Origin: RYN-122 sp963761655
GTDB lineage: Bacteria; Actinomycetota; Actinomycetes; Mycobacteriales; SCTD01
Direction of reading: 5' to 3'
Assembly (NCBI GenBank): GCA_963761655.1
Contig: CAVXHI010000002.1
Span: forward strand, 558,001 to 622,000
Length of the DNA stretch: 64,000 nucleotides
Shown here: piece after piece, positions 53,732 to 62,293 of the stretch
Layout of the letters: every line of letters starts with the position of its first letter
Numbering within the stretch: the stretch's first letter is position 1
The notes under the pieces: model-generated
What the model was told of the DNA's origin: nothing
Seen by the model: the letters and a program-made list of their open reading frames with translations, nothing else
Databases searched by the model: none
Made by a program: the position numbers and the translations under genes

Positions 53732-54271
53732 TCATGTCTGCAGCAGCCGGGCGAACCCGTGCCAGAGCACCACCTGGCGCTCCAGCCGCGGGGACCAGGC
53801 CAGGGCGAGCCGGCGGTCCTGGGCGTTCCACTTGTCCCGGCGCTCGAGCAGCAGGTCGCCGGGCACGGCGACGAGCCGGCCGCCCGCCTGCAGCGCCTGC
53901 ACGGGGGCGAGCAGCTGCGTGGACCGCGCCCAGGCTGGCCCGAGGTGCTGCGTCTGCGCCTGCAGGTCCTCGAGGGCGGGCGCCAGAGGCTCGGCCTGAG
54001 CGTCGCCCGTCTCGTCCTGCCAGAGCGGCAGCGCGGCGTCGTCGCCGTCGTAGGGGACGGCGGTCACGCGGAACGGGACGGGGCGGACCCACTCGACGGT
54101 CTGCTGCCCGAGGACGGTGCGGAGGAAGGCGGTGTACGTCGTCTTGCACTCGGGGCAGCGGGTCTGCTTGCGCAGGACGGCGTCGTCGGTGGTGACCCCG
54201 ACCGCGCGCCAGTCGCGGTCCTCGGCCGTCAGGGCGCACGCGGGGTGGCAGGGCAGGGCGAAGGGGTCCAC
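53732..54271 (-). CDS. Conserved hypothetical with a CxxC motif
   Basis: A 179-residue protein starting at GTG 54271. An N-terminal cysteine cluster (FALPCHPACALTAEDRDWRA, then RKQTRCPECKTTYTAFLRTV) suggests a zinc-binding fold. The rest (VEWVRPVPFRVTAVPYDGDD, AWARSTQLLAPVQALQAGGR) is mixed alpha/beta with no family I recognise. The gene is chromosomal, just past attR, so before integration it would have been about 560 bp from the tRNA-Val gene. Confidence 0.65.
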   Translation of the reverse strand: MDPFALPCHPACALTAEDRDWRAVGVTTDDAVLRKQTRCPECKTTYTAFLRTVLGQQTVEWVRPVPFRVTAVPYDGDDAALPLWQDETGDAQAEPLAPALEDLQAQTQHLGPAWARSTQLLAPVQALQAGGRLVAVPGDLLLERRDKWNAQDRRLALAWSPRLERQVVLWHGFARLLQT

Positions 54272-54292
54272 CGGCTCCAGCCTAGGGACGTG

Positions 54293-54329
54293 CGACAGGG
54301 CCGTGAGGGAGTCCCTCACGGCCCTGTCG
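54293..54329. terminator. Terminator of the DUF3618 operon
   Basis: A perfect 16-bp stem (54293-54308 with 54314-54329) with a 5-nt loop lies 10 bp past the stop of the DUF3618 gene. It would end the leftward operon before the CxxC gene. Confidence 0.82.
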
Positions 54330-54338
54330 GGGGTGTGC

Positions 54339-55184
54339 CTAGAGCGGCGGCGTCGACCCGGTGCTCGGGTACGGCGCGACCGGCACGACCTGCGTCGGCG
54401 CGGGGTCGGTGTAGCCGCCCGTGCTCGGGTAGGCGGGAGGCGGCGCCGTCGAGGACCCGCCCTGCGCGGTGTCCTTGACGGTCCCGGCGGCCTCGGTGGC
54501 GTGCTGCTGCACGGCCGAGGTGGCGTCCTTGGCCTGCCCGGCGACCTGCGTGCCGGCGTCGGCGGCCTTCTCCTGCACGGTGCTGACGGCCTGGGTGGCG
54601 GTCTCCTTGACCGACTGCGCGGCGTCCTGGACGGCTGGCTGGAGGGTCTCCTTGACCTCGCCGGCCACCGAGGCGAGCTGCTCCTTGACCGGCTCCTTGA
54701 GCGCGGTCGCCTGCTCCTTGACGGCCTGCGCGGCGTGCTGCTCCTTCTCGGAGGCGGGCAGCAGCGACGACAGCAGGTAGCCGACGCCGAACGCGACGGC
54801 GCCGGCGAGCAGCGGGTTGCCGGCGGCCTTCTGCGTGACCGCGGAGGGAGCGGCCGCCGCGGTCTCACCGACCGCGTGGGCCGCGCCGGCGACGCTGCCC
54901 GCCGCGGACGACGCCGCACCGCTGACGCTGCCGGTGGCGCTGCTCGCGGCCCCGCCGACGGTGCCGGCCGCGCTGGACGCGTGTCCGTGCACGGTCTCGC
55001 CGGCTCCGAAGACCTTGTCCTTCACGCTGCTCACCGCTCCCCGCGCCGTCTCCTTGGCGCTGTCGACCTTGCGCTCGACGACGCGTGTCGGGCTGACCTT
55101 CTCGGTCAGGTTGTCCACGTCTGCGGACAGGGCCGCACGGGTGGCATCGATCTCAGCCCTCAGTTCGTCTGGTGTCTTGCCCAT
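54339..55184 (-). CDS. DUF3618 domain protein
   Basis: A 281-residue protein. The N-terminal DUF3618 domain is GKTPDELRAEIDATRAALSA, DVDNLTEKVSPTRVVERKV. Low-complexity Ala/Ser/Gly repeats then precede a short hydrophobic segment (NPLLAGAVAFGVGYLLSSLL), a long heptad-like KEQ/VKE helix, and a Pro/Ser/Thr tail ending YPSTGSTPPL. Function unknown; DUF3618 proteins accompany holin-like DUF1469 proteins, as here. ATG 55184 overlaps the holin-like gene by 25 bp. Confidence 0.8.
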   Translation of the reverse strand: MGKTPDELRAEIDATRAALSADVDNLTEKVSPTRVVERKVDSAKETARGAVSSVKDKVFGAGETVHGHASSAAGTVGGAASSATGSVSGAASSAAGSVAGAAHAVGETAAAAPSAVTQKAAGNPLLAGAVAFGVGYLLSSLLPASEKEQHAAQAVKEQATALKEPVKEQLASVAGEVKETLQPAVQDAAQSVKETATQAVSTVQEKAADAGTQVAGQAKDATSAVQQHATEAAGTVKDTAQGGSSTAPPPAYPSTGGYTDPAPTQVVPVAPYPSTGSTPPL

Positions 55185-55621
55185 GCCACGTCCTCCTTGA
55201 GGGTCTCGACGGTCTGTCGGGGTGTCGGGTCGACGGTCTTCAGCTTCTTCTTGCCCGTGCTGAACAGCACGAAGGCGATCGCGCCGTACAGGACGGTGAC
55301 GAGGAGGGCCGCGGCCCAGATCGGCAGGAAGGTGTCCAGCACGAACATCAGGGTCAGGCTGGCGAAGACCGCCGTGAGGTGGCCGAGGTACCCGGCGGCG
55401 CCGAGCGCCCCGGCTCCCTTGCCGGCCTTCTTGGCCTCCTCGGTCAGCTCCGCCTTGGCCAGGGCGAACTCCTGGCGCATCAGCGTCGACAGGTCGTTCG
55501 TGACCTGTCCGACCAGCTGTCCCACCGACATCTGCGAGACGTCGGTGGCCGGGGTCTGCGTCACCTGCGTGCTGCCCGCGTCGCCGTAGGGCCCCTCCGG
55601 GTAGGGGGTCCCGCTGGTCAC
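55160..55621 (-). CDS. Phage-holin-superfamily (DUF1469/Actino_Holin_SuperF) protein
   Basis: A 153-residue protein with an amphipathic N-terminus (SVGQLVGQVTNDLSTLMRQE, FALAKAELTEEAKKAGKGAG) and two TM helices (LTAVFASLTLMFVLDTFLPI, AALLVTVLYGAIAFVLFSTG). RQEFALAKAEL is a hallmark of the family. Many bacteria encode these on the chromosome without any phage, so lysis is not implied; a role in envelope homeostasis is assumed. The GTG at 55621 overlaps the stop of the preceding gene by 4 bp. Confidence 0.82.
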   Translation of the reverse strand: MTSGTPYPEGPYGDAGSTQVTQTPATDVSQMSVGQLVGQVTNDLSTLMRQEFALAKAELTEEAKKAGKGAGALGAAGYLGHLTAVFASLTLMFVLDTFLPIWAAALLVTVLYGAIAFVLFSTGKKKLKTVDPTPRQTVETLKEDVAWARHQTN

Positions 55622-56391
55622 AGGGCGCCGCGCGAGTCCGTGCCGTACCCCGCGCTGTAGGGCGACCCGGCCGGCGTGCTCGACGGGTAGGCCGGCGGCG
55701 GCGTGGCGGGCGTCCCGTACGTCGGCACCGGCGTCGTCTCGGGGGAGGCGTAGCCGCTGGTGCCGGCGTAGGGCTCGTAGGACGGGACCTCTGCGGCCAC
55801 GCCGGGCGACGTGACGCCGGCCAGCGGGTCGCCGGCGGCGGTCCCGCCGGTCGGACCGGCAGGCAGCGCGAGCTGCTCGGACGGCGCCGGGGCCTTGAGC
55901 CCCTTCGCGAGCCGGCCCGCGACGAGGCCGGCGAGCGCGGCGCCCAGCACGAAGGTGCCGGGGCTGCGACGGGCGAAGCGGCGCACGTCCTCCACGAGGC
56001 CCTGCGGACCCTTCTGCTCCAGCGCGTCGGCGAACGACTGCACCCGGGTGCCGACCTCGCCGAGCACCTGGCCGACGACGCCGGAGGTGTCGCCCTCGTT
56101 CAGCTGCTTGGCGACGTCGCGCAGGACGCCGGTCGCCTTGTCGGTCTGGCTGCTGATCTGCTGCGCGGCCTGCTCCTTCACCTGGCCGGTGAGGTCCTTG
56201 GCCTGCTGGACGGTCTCGCCGACGACGTTGCCGACCTGCTCCTTGGCGGTGCCGGTCACCTCGCCGGCGGCGCTGGTCGCGGTCTGCGCGACGGAGGCCG
56301 CCTGGTCCTTGGCGGTGCCGGCGACGGCTCCCGCCTGCTCCTGGGCGGTGCTCGCCACCTGCTCTGGTGCGGTCACGGCTTCTCCGATCAT
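55618..56391 (-). CDS. Repeat-rich helical protein of the DUF3618/holin operon
   Basis: A 257-residue protein. The first 130 residues are LEA-like 11-mer-type repeats (VASTAQEQAGAVAGTAKDQA, ASVAQTATSAAGEVTGTAKE, QVGNVVGETVQQAKDLTGQV) that predict a long amphipathic helix. A short hydrophobic segment follows (GTFVLGAALAGLVAGRLAKG), and then a Pro/Ser/Gly/Tyr-rich tail. A coat or stress-protective, membrane-attached role is plausible. ATG 56391. First gene of the three-gene operon. Confidence 0.7.
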   Translation of the reverse strand: MIGEAVTAPEQVASTAQEQAGAVAGTAKDQAASVAQTATSAAGEVTGTAKEQVGNVVGETVQQAKDLTGQVKEQAAQQISSQTDKATGVLRDVAKQLNEGDTSGVVGQVLGEVGTRVQSFADALEQKGPQGLVEDVRRFARRSPGTFVLGAALAGLVAGRLAKGLKAPAPSEQLALPAGPTGGTAAGDPLAGVTSPGVAAEVPSYEPYAGTSGYASPETTPVPTYGTPATPPPAYPSSTPAGSPYSAGYGTDSRGAL

Positions 56392-56547
56392 GGGGTGCGG
56401 GTGGGTCCACCCCCGGATACCCGTGATCACCCGGCGTACTCGGACACCGGGGCCGGATCGAGCACGGACCGGGCGCCGTTTCGGTCGTCTCAGAGCGGGG
56501 ACCTCGCGCCTGTCCGCACCCTGACCCGCGGGCCGTCTGGAGAGAGC

Positions 56548-57111
56548 ATGCGTTCGTCGTCCGAGCTGGAGAAGGAGCGGCGCGCGGCGCTGCAGGAGTT
56601 CCTCGAGGCACGCAGCGAGCCGATCGAGGTGGGGCCGGGGCACGGCGCTGCCCGCGAGGCACGCATGGAGCAGGAGCGCCGCGAGGCGGTGCGCCGCCGT
56701 GAGCGGGAGGCCCTGGAGGCCCGCGCGTCCGTGGCCCCGCCCGCCCCCGGGGACCGGCCCCGGGCCGTCGTCGTCCACCGCGCCGCCTGGACGCGGCAGG
56801 CCCTGTGCCAGGAGCTGCTCCGTGCGGGCTTCGACGTCGTGGAGATGCACGAGGACGGCGCAGCCGGCCTGGGCGCAGTCGTCGCGGAGCAGCCCGACCT
56901 CGTCGTCGTGCAGGAGCAGCTGCCCTGGAAGGACGGCCTGGAGGTCGTCCGCGAGGTGCGCCGCTTCGCGCCGAACGCCCGGGTCGCCGTGCACCTGGAC
57001 CGCCCCGCGGGGGAGCAGGGCGCCCGCGAGGCCGGGGCCCACGCCGTCTTCCCGCGCTCGACCCGTCCCGTCGACATGATCGCCCAGCTCCGGGAGCTGG
57101 CGCAGGCCTGA
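56548..57111 (+). CDS. Degenerate receiver-domain protein
   Basis: A 187-residue protein. An N-terminal charged coiled region (ELEKERRAALQEFLEARSEP, EARMEQERREAVRRREREAL) precedes a receiver-like domain (about 72-187). In RAVVVHRAAWTRQALCQELL the acidic pair is missing. In QPDLVVVQEQLPWKDGLEVV the phospho-acceptor Asp is Gln, although the PWKDGLE loop is kept. VAVHLDR lacks the usual Thr. It therefore cannot be phosphorylated normally and is probably a pseudo-receiver acting by protein contact. ATG 56548 has GGAGAG upstream. It is divergent from the DUF3618 operon. Confidence 0.75.
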   Translation: MRSSSELEKERRAALQEFLEARSEPIEVGPGHGAAREARMEQERREAVRRREREALEARASVAPPAPGDRPRAVVVHRAAWTRQALCQELLRAGFDVVEMHEDGAAGLGAVVAEQPDLVVVQEQLPWKDGLEVVREVRRFAPNARVAVHLDRPAGEQGAREAGAHAVFPRSTRPVDMIAQLRELAQA

Positions 57112-57176
57112 CGGGGAACACCGGGGGCGCGACGAGGTTGATCACCAGGTCCGACCCCTGACCCGAGGAGAACCCC

Positions 57177-57617
57177 ATGCCCACTCGCCACGCCCGTACC
57201 GCCTGGAACGGCGGCCTGCAGGACGGCTCCGGCCAGGTCGAGCTGACCGACAGCAAGGCCGGGACCTACGACGTCTCCTTCCCGAAGCGCGCGGCCGACG
57301 AGGCCGGCGGCGCGACCAGCCCGGAGGAGCTCATCGCCGCGGCGCACTCCGCCTGCTACGCCATGCAGCTGAGCAACGTCATCGCCGAGGCCGGCGGCAC
57401 GCCGCAGAGCCTCGACGTCTCCGCCGCCGTCACCCTCGGCCCGGACCCGGCCGGCGGCTTCCGCATCTCCGAGATCAAGATCACCCTGCGCGGCGAGGTC
57501 GAGGGCCTCGACGAGCAGGCGTTCCTCAAGGCCGCCGAGGAGGCCAAGGCCACCTGCCCGGTCTCCAAGGCGCTGACGGGCACGAGCATCACGCTGGACG
57601 CCTCGCTCGAGAGCTAG
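57177..57617 (+). CDS. osmC: OsmC-family hydroperoxide reductase
   Basis: A 146-residue protein. The two redox cysteines are at HSACYAMQLSNVIAEAG and AKATCPVSKALTGTSI, as in OsmC/Ohr enzymes that reduce organic peroxides. SPEELIAAAHSACYAM is diagnostic, and the N-terminus with a tryptophan (TAWNGGLQDGSGQVEL) resembles OsmC rather than Ohr. It is expressed from its own promoter and followed by a terminator. Confidence 0.9.
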   Translation: MPTRHARTAWNGGLQDGSGQVELTDSKAGTYDVSFPKRAADEAGGATSPEELIAAAHSACYAMQLSNVIAEAGGTPQSLDVSAAVTLGPDPAGGFRISEIKITLRGEVEGLDEQAFLKAAEEAKATCPVSKALTGTSITLDASLES

Positions 57618-57625
57618 CACCACGG

Positions 57626-57657
57626 GGACGGCGGGCGCTCCGGCAGGCCCGCCGTCC
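57626..57657 (+). terminator. Terminator after osmC
   Basis: An 11-bp stem (57626-57636 with 57647-57657) with a 10-nt loop starts 9 bp past the osmC stop and ends 12 bp before thrS. Confidence 0.75.
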
Positions 57658-57669
57658 TAGGCTCGGACC

Positions 57670-59619
57670 ATGTCTGCCGCCGAGCCGCCCGTGACCGTCA
57701 CCGTGACCGCGGAGCAGGCCGGGACCACGGCGTTCGAGGTGTTCAAGGCGGCGGGGGTCAAGGACACCGCCGTCGCCCGCCGGGACGGCGAGCTGATCGA
57801 CCTGGCCACGGTGCTGGCCGAGGGCGACGTCGTCGAGCAGGTGCCCTACGGCAGCGCGGACGGGCGGGCCGTCCTGCGGCACTCGGCGGCCCACGTGCTG
57901 GCCCAGGCCGTCCAGGACCTCTTCCCCGGGACGAGGCTCGGCATCGGGCCGCCCGTCAAGGACGGCTTCTACTACGACTTCCTGCCCGAGAAGCCCTTCA
58001 CGCCCGAGGACATGGCCGCGGTCGAGAAGCGGATGGAGCAGATCGTCAAGCAGCGGCAGCGCTTCAGCCGCCGCGTGGTGACCGAGGACGACGCCCGGGT
58101 CGAGCTGGCCGACGAGCCGTTCAAGCTCGAGCTCATCGGGCTGAAGGGCTCGGCTCCGGAGGAGAGCGTCGAGGTCGGCGGCGCCGAGCTGACGATCTAC
58201 GACAACCACGCAGGGGACGAGCTCGTCTGGAAGGACCTCTGCCGTGGGCCGCACCTGCCCACCACCCGCGACGTCCCCGCCTTCAAGCTCATGCGCACCG
58301 CCGCGGCGTACTGGCGGGGCGACCAGGCGAACCAGCAGCTGCAGCGCATCTACGGCACCGCGTGGGAGAGCCGCGACGCCCTCAAGGAGCACCTGCACCT
58401 GCTCGAGGAGGCCGAGAAGCGCGACCACCGCAAGCTCGGCAGCGAGCTCGACCTGTTCAGCTTCCCGGACGAGATCGGCTCCGGGCTCGCGGTCTTCCAC
58501 CCCAAGGGCGGAGCGGTGCGGCGCGTCATGGAGGACTACTCCCGGCGCCGGCACGAGGAGGCGGGCTACTCCTTCGTGAACAGCCCGCACATCACGAAGG
58601 AGGACCTGTTCCTCACCAGCGGACACCTGCCCTACTACAAGGACACGATGTTCCCGCCCATGGAGTTCGAGGGCACCGACTACTACCTCAAGCCCATGAA
58701 CTGCCCCATGCACATCCTGGTCTACAAGAGCCGGGGGCGGTCCTACCGCGAGTTCCCGCTGCGGCTGTTCGAGTTCGGGTCGGTGTACCGGTACGAGAAG
58801 TCCGGCGTCGTGCACGGGCTGACCCGGGTGCGCGGCCTGACCATGGACGACTCCCACATCTTCACGACGCTCGAGGACATGGGCGCGGAGATCCGCGGCG
58901 TCCTGGACTTCATCCTCGGCCTGCTGCGCGACTTCGGGCTGACCGACTTCTACCTCGAGCTCTCCACCCGCGACGGCAGCGACAAGTTCATCGGCGACGA
59001 CGAGATGTGGGAGCGGTCGACGGCGGCCCTGCAGGAGGCGGCCGACGCGACCGGCCTCGAGCTCGTGCCCGACCCGGGCGGCGCGGCCTTCTACGGCCCG
59101 AAGATCTCCGTGCAGGCCCGTGACGCCATCGGCCGCACCTGGCAGATGAGCACCATCCAGGTCGACCCGAACCTGCCCGAGCGCTTCGACCTCACCTACC
59201 AGGCGGCCGACGGCAGCCGGCAGCGTCCCGTGATGCTGCACCGCGCCCTGTTCGGGTCGATCGAGCGCTTCTTCGGCGTCCTGCTCGAGCACTACGCCGG
59301 CGCCTTCCCCGCGTGGCTCGCCCCGGTGCAGGCCGTCGGCATCCCGGTGCACGGGGACTACGACGGCTACCTCGTCGACGTCGCCGCCCGCATGCGCCGG
59401 GAGGGGCTCCGGGTCGAGGTCGACACCTCCGACGACCGCATGCAGAAGAAGATCCGCAACGCCCAGAAGCAGAAGGTCCCCTTCATGCTCATCGCCGGGG
59501 CCGACGACGTCGCCGCGGGGGCGGTGAGCTTCCGCTACCGCGACGGGACGCAGGAGAACGGCGTGCCGGTCGACGAGGCCGTCGCGAAGGTCGTCGCCGC
59601 CGTGCGCGACCGCACCTGA
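57670..59619 (+). CDS. thrS: Threonine--tRNA ligase
   Basis: ThrRS charges tRNA-Thr. The 649-residue protein has the TGS domain (VFKAAGVKDTAVARRDGELI, then DLATVLAEGDVVEQVPYGS), the editing domain with HSAAHVLAQAVQDLFPG and later CRGPHLP, the class II core (motif 2 SVYRYEKSGVVHGLTRVRG, PMNCPMHILVYKSRGRSYRE with a zinc ligand cysteine, motif 3 RPVMLHRALFGSIERFFG) and the anticodon-binding domain (EEGLRVEVD-type end, DRMQKKIRNAQKQKVPFM). Length and order are normal. ATG 57670. Confidence 0.97.
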   Translation: MSAAEPPVTVTVTAEQAGTTAFEVFKAAGVKDTAVARRDGELIDLATVLAEGDVVEQVPYGSADGRAVLRHSAAHVLAQAVQDLFPGTRLGIGPPVKDGFYYDFLPEKPFTPEDMAAVEKRMEQIVKQRQRFSRRVVTEDDARVELADEPFKLELIGLKGSAPEESVEVGGAELTIYDNHAGDELVWKDLCRGPHLPTTRDVPAFKLMRTAAAYWRGDQANQQLQRIYGTAWESRDALKEHLHLLEEAEKRDHRKLGSELDLFSFPDEIGSGLAVFHPKGGAVRRVMEDYSRRRHEEAGYSFVNSPHITKEDLFLTSGHLPYYKDTMFPPMEFEGTDYYLKPMNCPMHILVYKSRGRSYREFPLRLFEFGSVYRYEKSGVVHGLTRVRGLTMDDSHIFTTLEDMGAEIRGVLDFILGLLRDFGLTDFYLELSTRDGSDKFIGDDEMWERSTAALQEAADATGLELVPDPGGAAFYGPKISVQARDAIGRTWQMSTIQVDPNLPERFDLTYQAADGSRQRPVMLHRALFGSIERFFGVLLEHYAGAFPAWLAPVQAVGIPVHGDYDGYLVDVAARMRREGLRVEVDTSDDRMQKKIRNAQKQKVPFMLIAGADDVAAGAVSFRYRDGTQENGVPVDEAVAKVVAAVRDRT

Positions 59620-60143
59620 TGGACCAGCAGGAGCAGCGGGGCGCCGGGCTGCAGGACTCCTTCGCCCGGCTGTACACACCGCACCGGATGGCCTACATCC
59701 AGGGAGAGGGCAAGGGCGGCGACTGCCCGTTCTGCGTGGTGCCCGGGCTGTCCGACGAGGACGGCCTGGTCGTCGCCCGCGGTCAGCACGTGTTCGCCGT
59801 GCTCAACCTCTACCCGTACAACTCCGGGCACCTGATGCTGGTGCCGTACCGGCACGTCGCCGGCTACGAGGAGCTCACCCCTGACGAGGCGGGCGAGGTC
59901 GCGGCCATGACGCAGCACGCCGTGCGGGCGCTCAAGCACGCCACCGGCGCCCAGGGCTTCAACGTCGGGATGAACCTCGGCGTCGTCGGGGGAGCGGGCA
60001 TCGCCGCGCACCTGCACCAGCACGTCGTCCCGCGCTGGGGCGGCGACACGAACTTCATGCCGGTCGTCGGCCACACCCGGGTGCTGCCGCAGCTGCTGCC
60101 CGACACCCGGTCCCTGCTGGCGGAGGCGTGGGCCCAGGTCTGA
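59619..60143 (+). CDS. HIT-family phosphorylase/hydrolase
   Basis: A 174-residue protein. CPFCVVPGLSDEDGLVVARG and FAVLNLYPYNSGHLMLVPYR are followed by the histidine triad IAAHLHQHVVPRWGGDTNFM. It resembles the actinobacterial Ap4A phosphorylase-like HIT proteins that follow thrS in many genomes. Its ATG shares the last base of the thrS stop (TGATG), so translation is coupled. Confidence 0.9.
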   Translation: MDQQEQRGAGLQDSFARLYTPHRMAYIQGEGKGGDCPFCVVPGLSDEDGLVVARGQHVFAVLNLYPYNSGHLMLVPYRHVAGYEELTPDEAGEVAAMTQHAVRALKHATGAQGFNVGMNLGVVGGAGIAAHLHQHVVPRWGGDTNFMPVVGHTRVLPQLLPDTRSLLAEAWAQV

Positions 60144-60177
60144 GCCGGGGCGGGCCCGCGACGGCGGACCCGTCCTG

Positions 60178-61005
60178 GTGCGGCTGGCTGTCGTCGTCGC
60201 GCTGCTGGGTCCGCTGCTGCTCGTCGCCTCCGGCTCGTTGCGCCGGGTCGGGCTGCCGCCGCCGCCCGGGCTCGAGGTCCTTCCCCGCGACCCGGGGTCG
60301 TCGGCGTACCGCCGGCTCGCCGAGCTGGTCCCGCTGGGGACCCTGCTGGCGAACAGCCTGCTGGTCGTCGTCGTGGCGGTGCCGGTCGCGACGCTGCTCG
60401 CCTCCTGGGCCGGCTTCGCGCTCGCGCAGCTCGGCGACCGCGCCCGGCGGCCGCTGGTGGTCGGCGTCACCGGCCTGCTGCTCGTCCCGCTGCCCATGCT
60501 GTGGGTGCCGCGCTTCGCCCTGTACCTGCGACTCGGGCTGCTCGACACGCTCGCGCCGCTCATCGCGCCGGCGCTGGCCGCCTCCACCCCGTTCACGGTG
60601 CTGCTGGCCTACCGGGCGTTCCGGAAGGTCCCGCCGGAGCAGTGGGAGGCCGCCCGGCTCGAGGGCGCCTCCGCCCTCGTCACCTGGTGGCGGGTCGGTC
60701 TGCCGCAGGTCCGTGCGACGACGGCGGCGGTGGCCGCGGTGGCCTTCGTCGTCCACTGGGGCAGCTACCTGGACGCCCTGCTGTACGTCCGCTCCGAGGG
60801 CACCCGCACCCTGCCTCTCGGTCTCGGTGAGCTCGCCACGGTGGACGGCACCGAGCAGCCGGTCCTGTTCGCGGGCGCCGTCGTGCTGGCCGTACCAGCC
60901 CTGCTCGCCCTGCTGGTGGTGCAGCGGACGCTGCTGGGCGGCAGGGACGACGCCGCGGGACGGCGAAGGAGGTCGGGCACGCCACGGGACGCCCGGTCGT
61001 CGTAG
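60178..61005 (+). CDS. Carbohydrate ABC transporter permease (MalG-type)
   Basis: A 275-residue inner-membrane permease with about six helices. The EAA loop EAARLEGASALVTWWRVGLP contacts the ATPase. VPLPMLWVPRFALYLRLGLL and HWGSYLDALLYVRSEGTRTL are typical of MalG-like permeases. GTG 60178. It lies first in a row of transporter genes: this permease, binding protein, ATPase, second permease, so the set is complete apart from the window-edge cut. Confidence 0.88.
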   Translation: MRLAVVVALLGPLLLVASGSLRRVGLPPPPGLEVLPRDPGSSAYRRLAELVPLGTLLANSLLVVVVAVPVATLLASWAGFALAQLGDRARRPLVVGVTGLLLVPLPMLWVPRFALYLRLGLLDTLAPLIAPALAASTPFTVLLAYRAFRKVPPEQWEAARLEGASALVTWWRVGLPQVRATTAAVAAVAFVVHWGSYLDALLYVRSEGTRTLPLGLGELATVDGTEQPVLFAGAVVLAVPALLALLVVQRTLLGGRDDAAGRRRRSGTPRDARSS

Positions 61006-61039
61006 CGAGAAGCCTGCCCGCCCACCCTCGGAGGACCCC

Positions 61040-62293
61040 GTGCTCCGCACGTTCGCACCCCTGCTCGCGCTGCTCGCCGTGACCGCCTGCAGCGCAGAGT
61101 CCGAGCGCGACAGCGACGCCGCCCCCGGCGCGACGGAGCCCCAGCGACTGGTCCTCCAGGCCGCCGGCGGGGAGGGCGAGCTCGACGCCCTGCGGGAGGT
61201 GGTGGCGGCGTTCGAAGCGGCCCGGCCCGGCGTGCAGGTGGAGTTCACCGGCGTCCCGGACCAGGGCGACCACATCGCGAAGCTCTCGACCTCCTTCGCT
61301 GCCGGCAGCCCGCCCGACGTCTTCCTGCTCAACTACCGCCGGCTCGGGCCGTTCGTCGACAAGGGCGTCGTCGCGCCTCCCCGCGAGGTGCCCGAGGGCC
61401 TGTACGCGCAGGCCACCGAGGCCTTCACCTACGACGGCGACCTGGCCTGCCTGCCCCAGAACGCCTCCAGCAGCGTCGCCTACGTCAACGAGGCCCTGTT
61501 CGCGAAGGCGGGCGTCCCGCTCCCCGACCCGGCGTGGACCTGGGACGACCTGCGCTCGACCGCGGCCGCGCTGGACGCGAAGGGGGTCGACGCCGTCGGT
61601 TTCGCTCCCGAGGTGCGCACGGTCGCGCCCTTCGTCTGGACCGCGGGCGGGGAGGTCGTGGACGACACCGCGTCGCCCACCAGGTTCACCCTCGACAGCC
61701 CTGAGGCACGCCGGGCCCTCACCTACCTGGCCGGCCTGCAGCGGTTCGGCGTCGATGCCACCGCCCGGGCGGCGCAGGAGCCCGCGGACCGGTTCCAGGC
61801 CGGCACGCTGGCCGTCTTCGTCGACAGCCGCAGGAGCGTCCCGGCCTTCCGCAAGGCCGAGGGTCTGACGTTCGACGTCCGGCCCCTGCCGCGCGCCGAC
61901 GCCGCCACCCCGAGCCGGTCGCTGCTGGCGTCGGACGCCTGGTGCGTGGCACAGGACACGAAGGCGCCCCGGCTCGCCGCGGACTTCGCCGCCTTCGCCG
62001 TCGGCTCCGAGGGCGGCGCCGTGCTGGCCCGCTCCGGGCGCACCGTGCCGGCGCTGGAGAGCCTCGCCACCGGCCCCGACTTCCTGGCCCCCGACCAGGA
62101 GCCGCGGAGCAGCCGGGTCTTCCTCGACGTCCTGCCGGACCTGCGGCGCCTGCCGAACGTCGCCGCGCAGGACCCCGCGGAAGAGGCCGCCAACGGCCTG
62201 CTCGAGCAGTTCTTCGCCGGCCGGGCCGGGCTCGACCCGACGGTGGCCGCCGTCGGCAGGGCCACGGCCGACGCCTACGCCTCGGGCCGCTGA
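61040..62293 (+). CDS. Sugar-binding lipoprotein of an ABC transporter
   Basis: A 417-residue solute-binding protein of cluster B (sugar) type. The signal peptide LRTFAPLLALLAVTACSAES has a lipobox (AVTAC), so it is lipid-anchored outside the membrane. The mature region has ALREVVAAFEAARPGVQVEF, GSPPDVFLLNYRRLGPFVDK and NASSSVAYVNEALFAKAGVP. A sugar ligand is likely but not determinable. GTG 61040 is preceded by GGAGGA. Confidence 0.9.
   Translation: MLRTFAPLLALLAVTACSAESERDSDAAPGATEPQRLVLQAAGGEGELDALREVVAAFEAARPGVQVEFTGVPDQGDHIAKLSTSFAAGSPPDVFLLNYRRLGPFVDKGVVAPPREVPEGLYAQATEAFTYDGDLACLPQNASSSVAYVNEALFAKAGVPLPDPAWTWDDLRSTAAALDAKGVDAVGFAPEVRTVAPFVWTAGGEVVDDTASPTRFTLDSPEARRALTYLAGLQRFGVDATARAAQEPADRFQAGTLAVFVDSRRSVPAFRKAEGLTFDVRPLPRADAATPSRSLLASDAWCVAQDTKAPRLAADFAAFAVGSEGGAVLARSGRTVPALESLATGPDFLAPDQEPRSSRVFLDVLPDLRRLPNVAAQDPAEEAANGLLEQFFAGRAGLDPTVAAVGRATADAYASGR

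Noticed and set aside
55160..55621. A phage lysis holin
   Set aside because: The gene lies in a chromosomal operon with DUF3618 and repeat proteins and without an endolysin or any phage gene.
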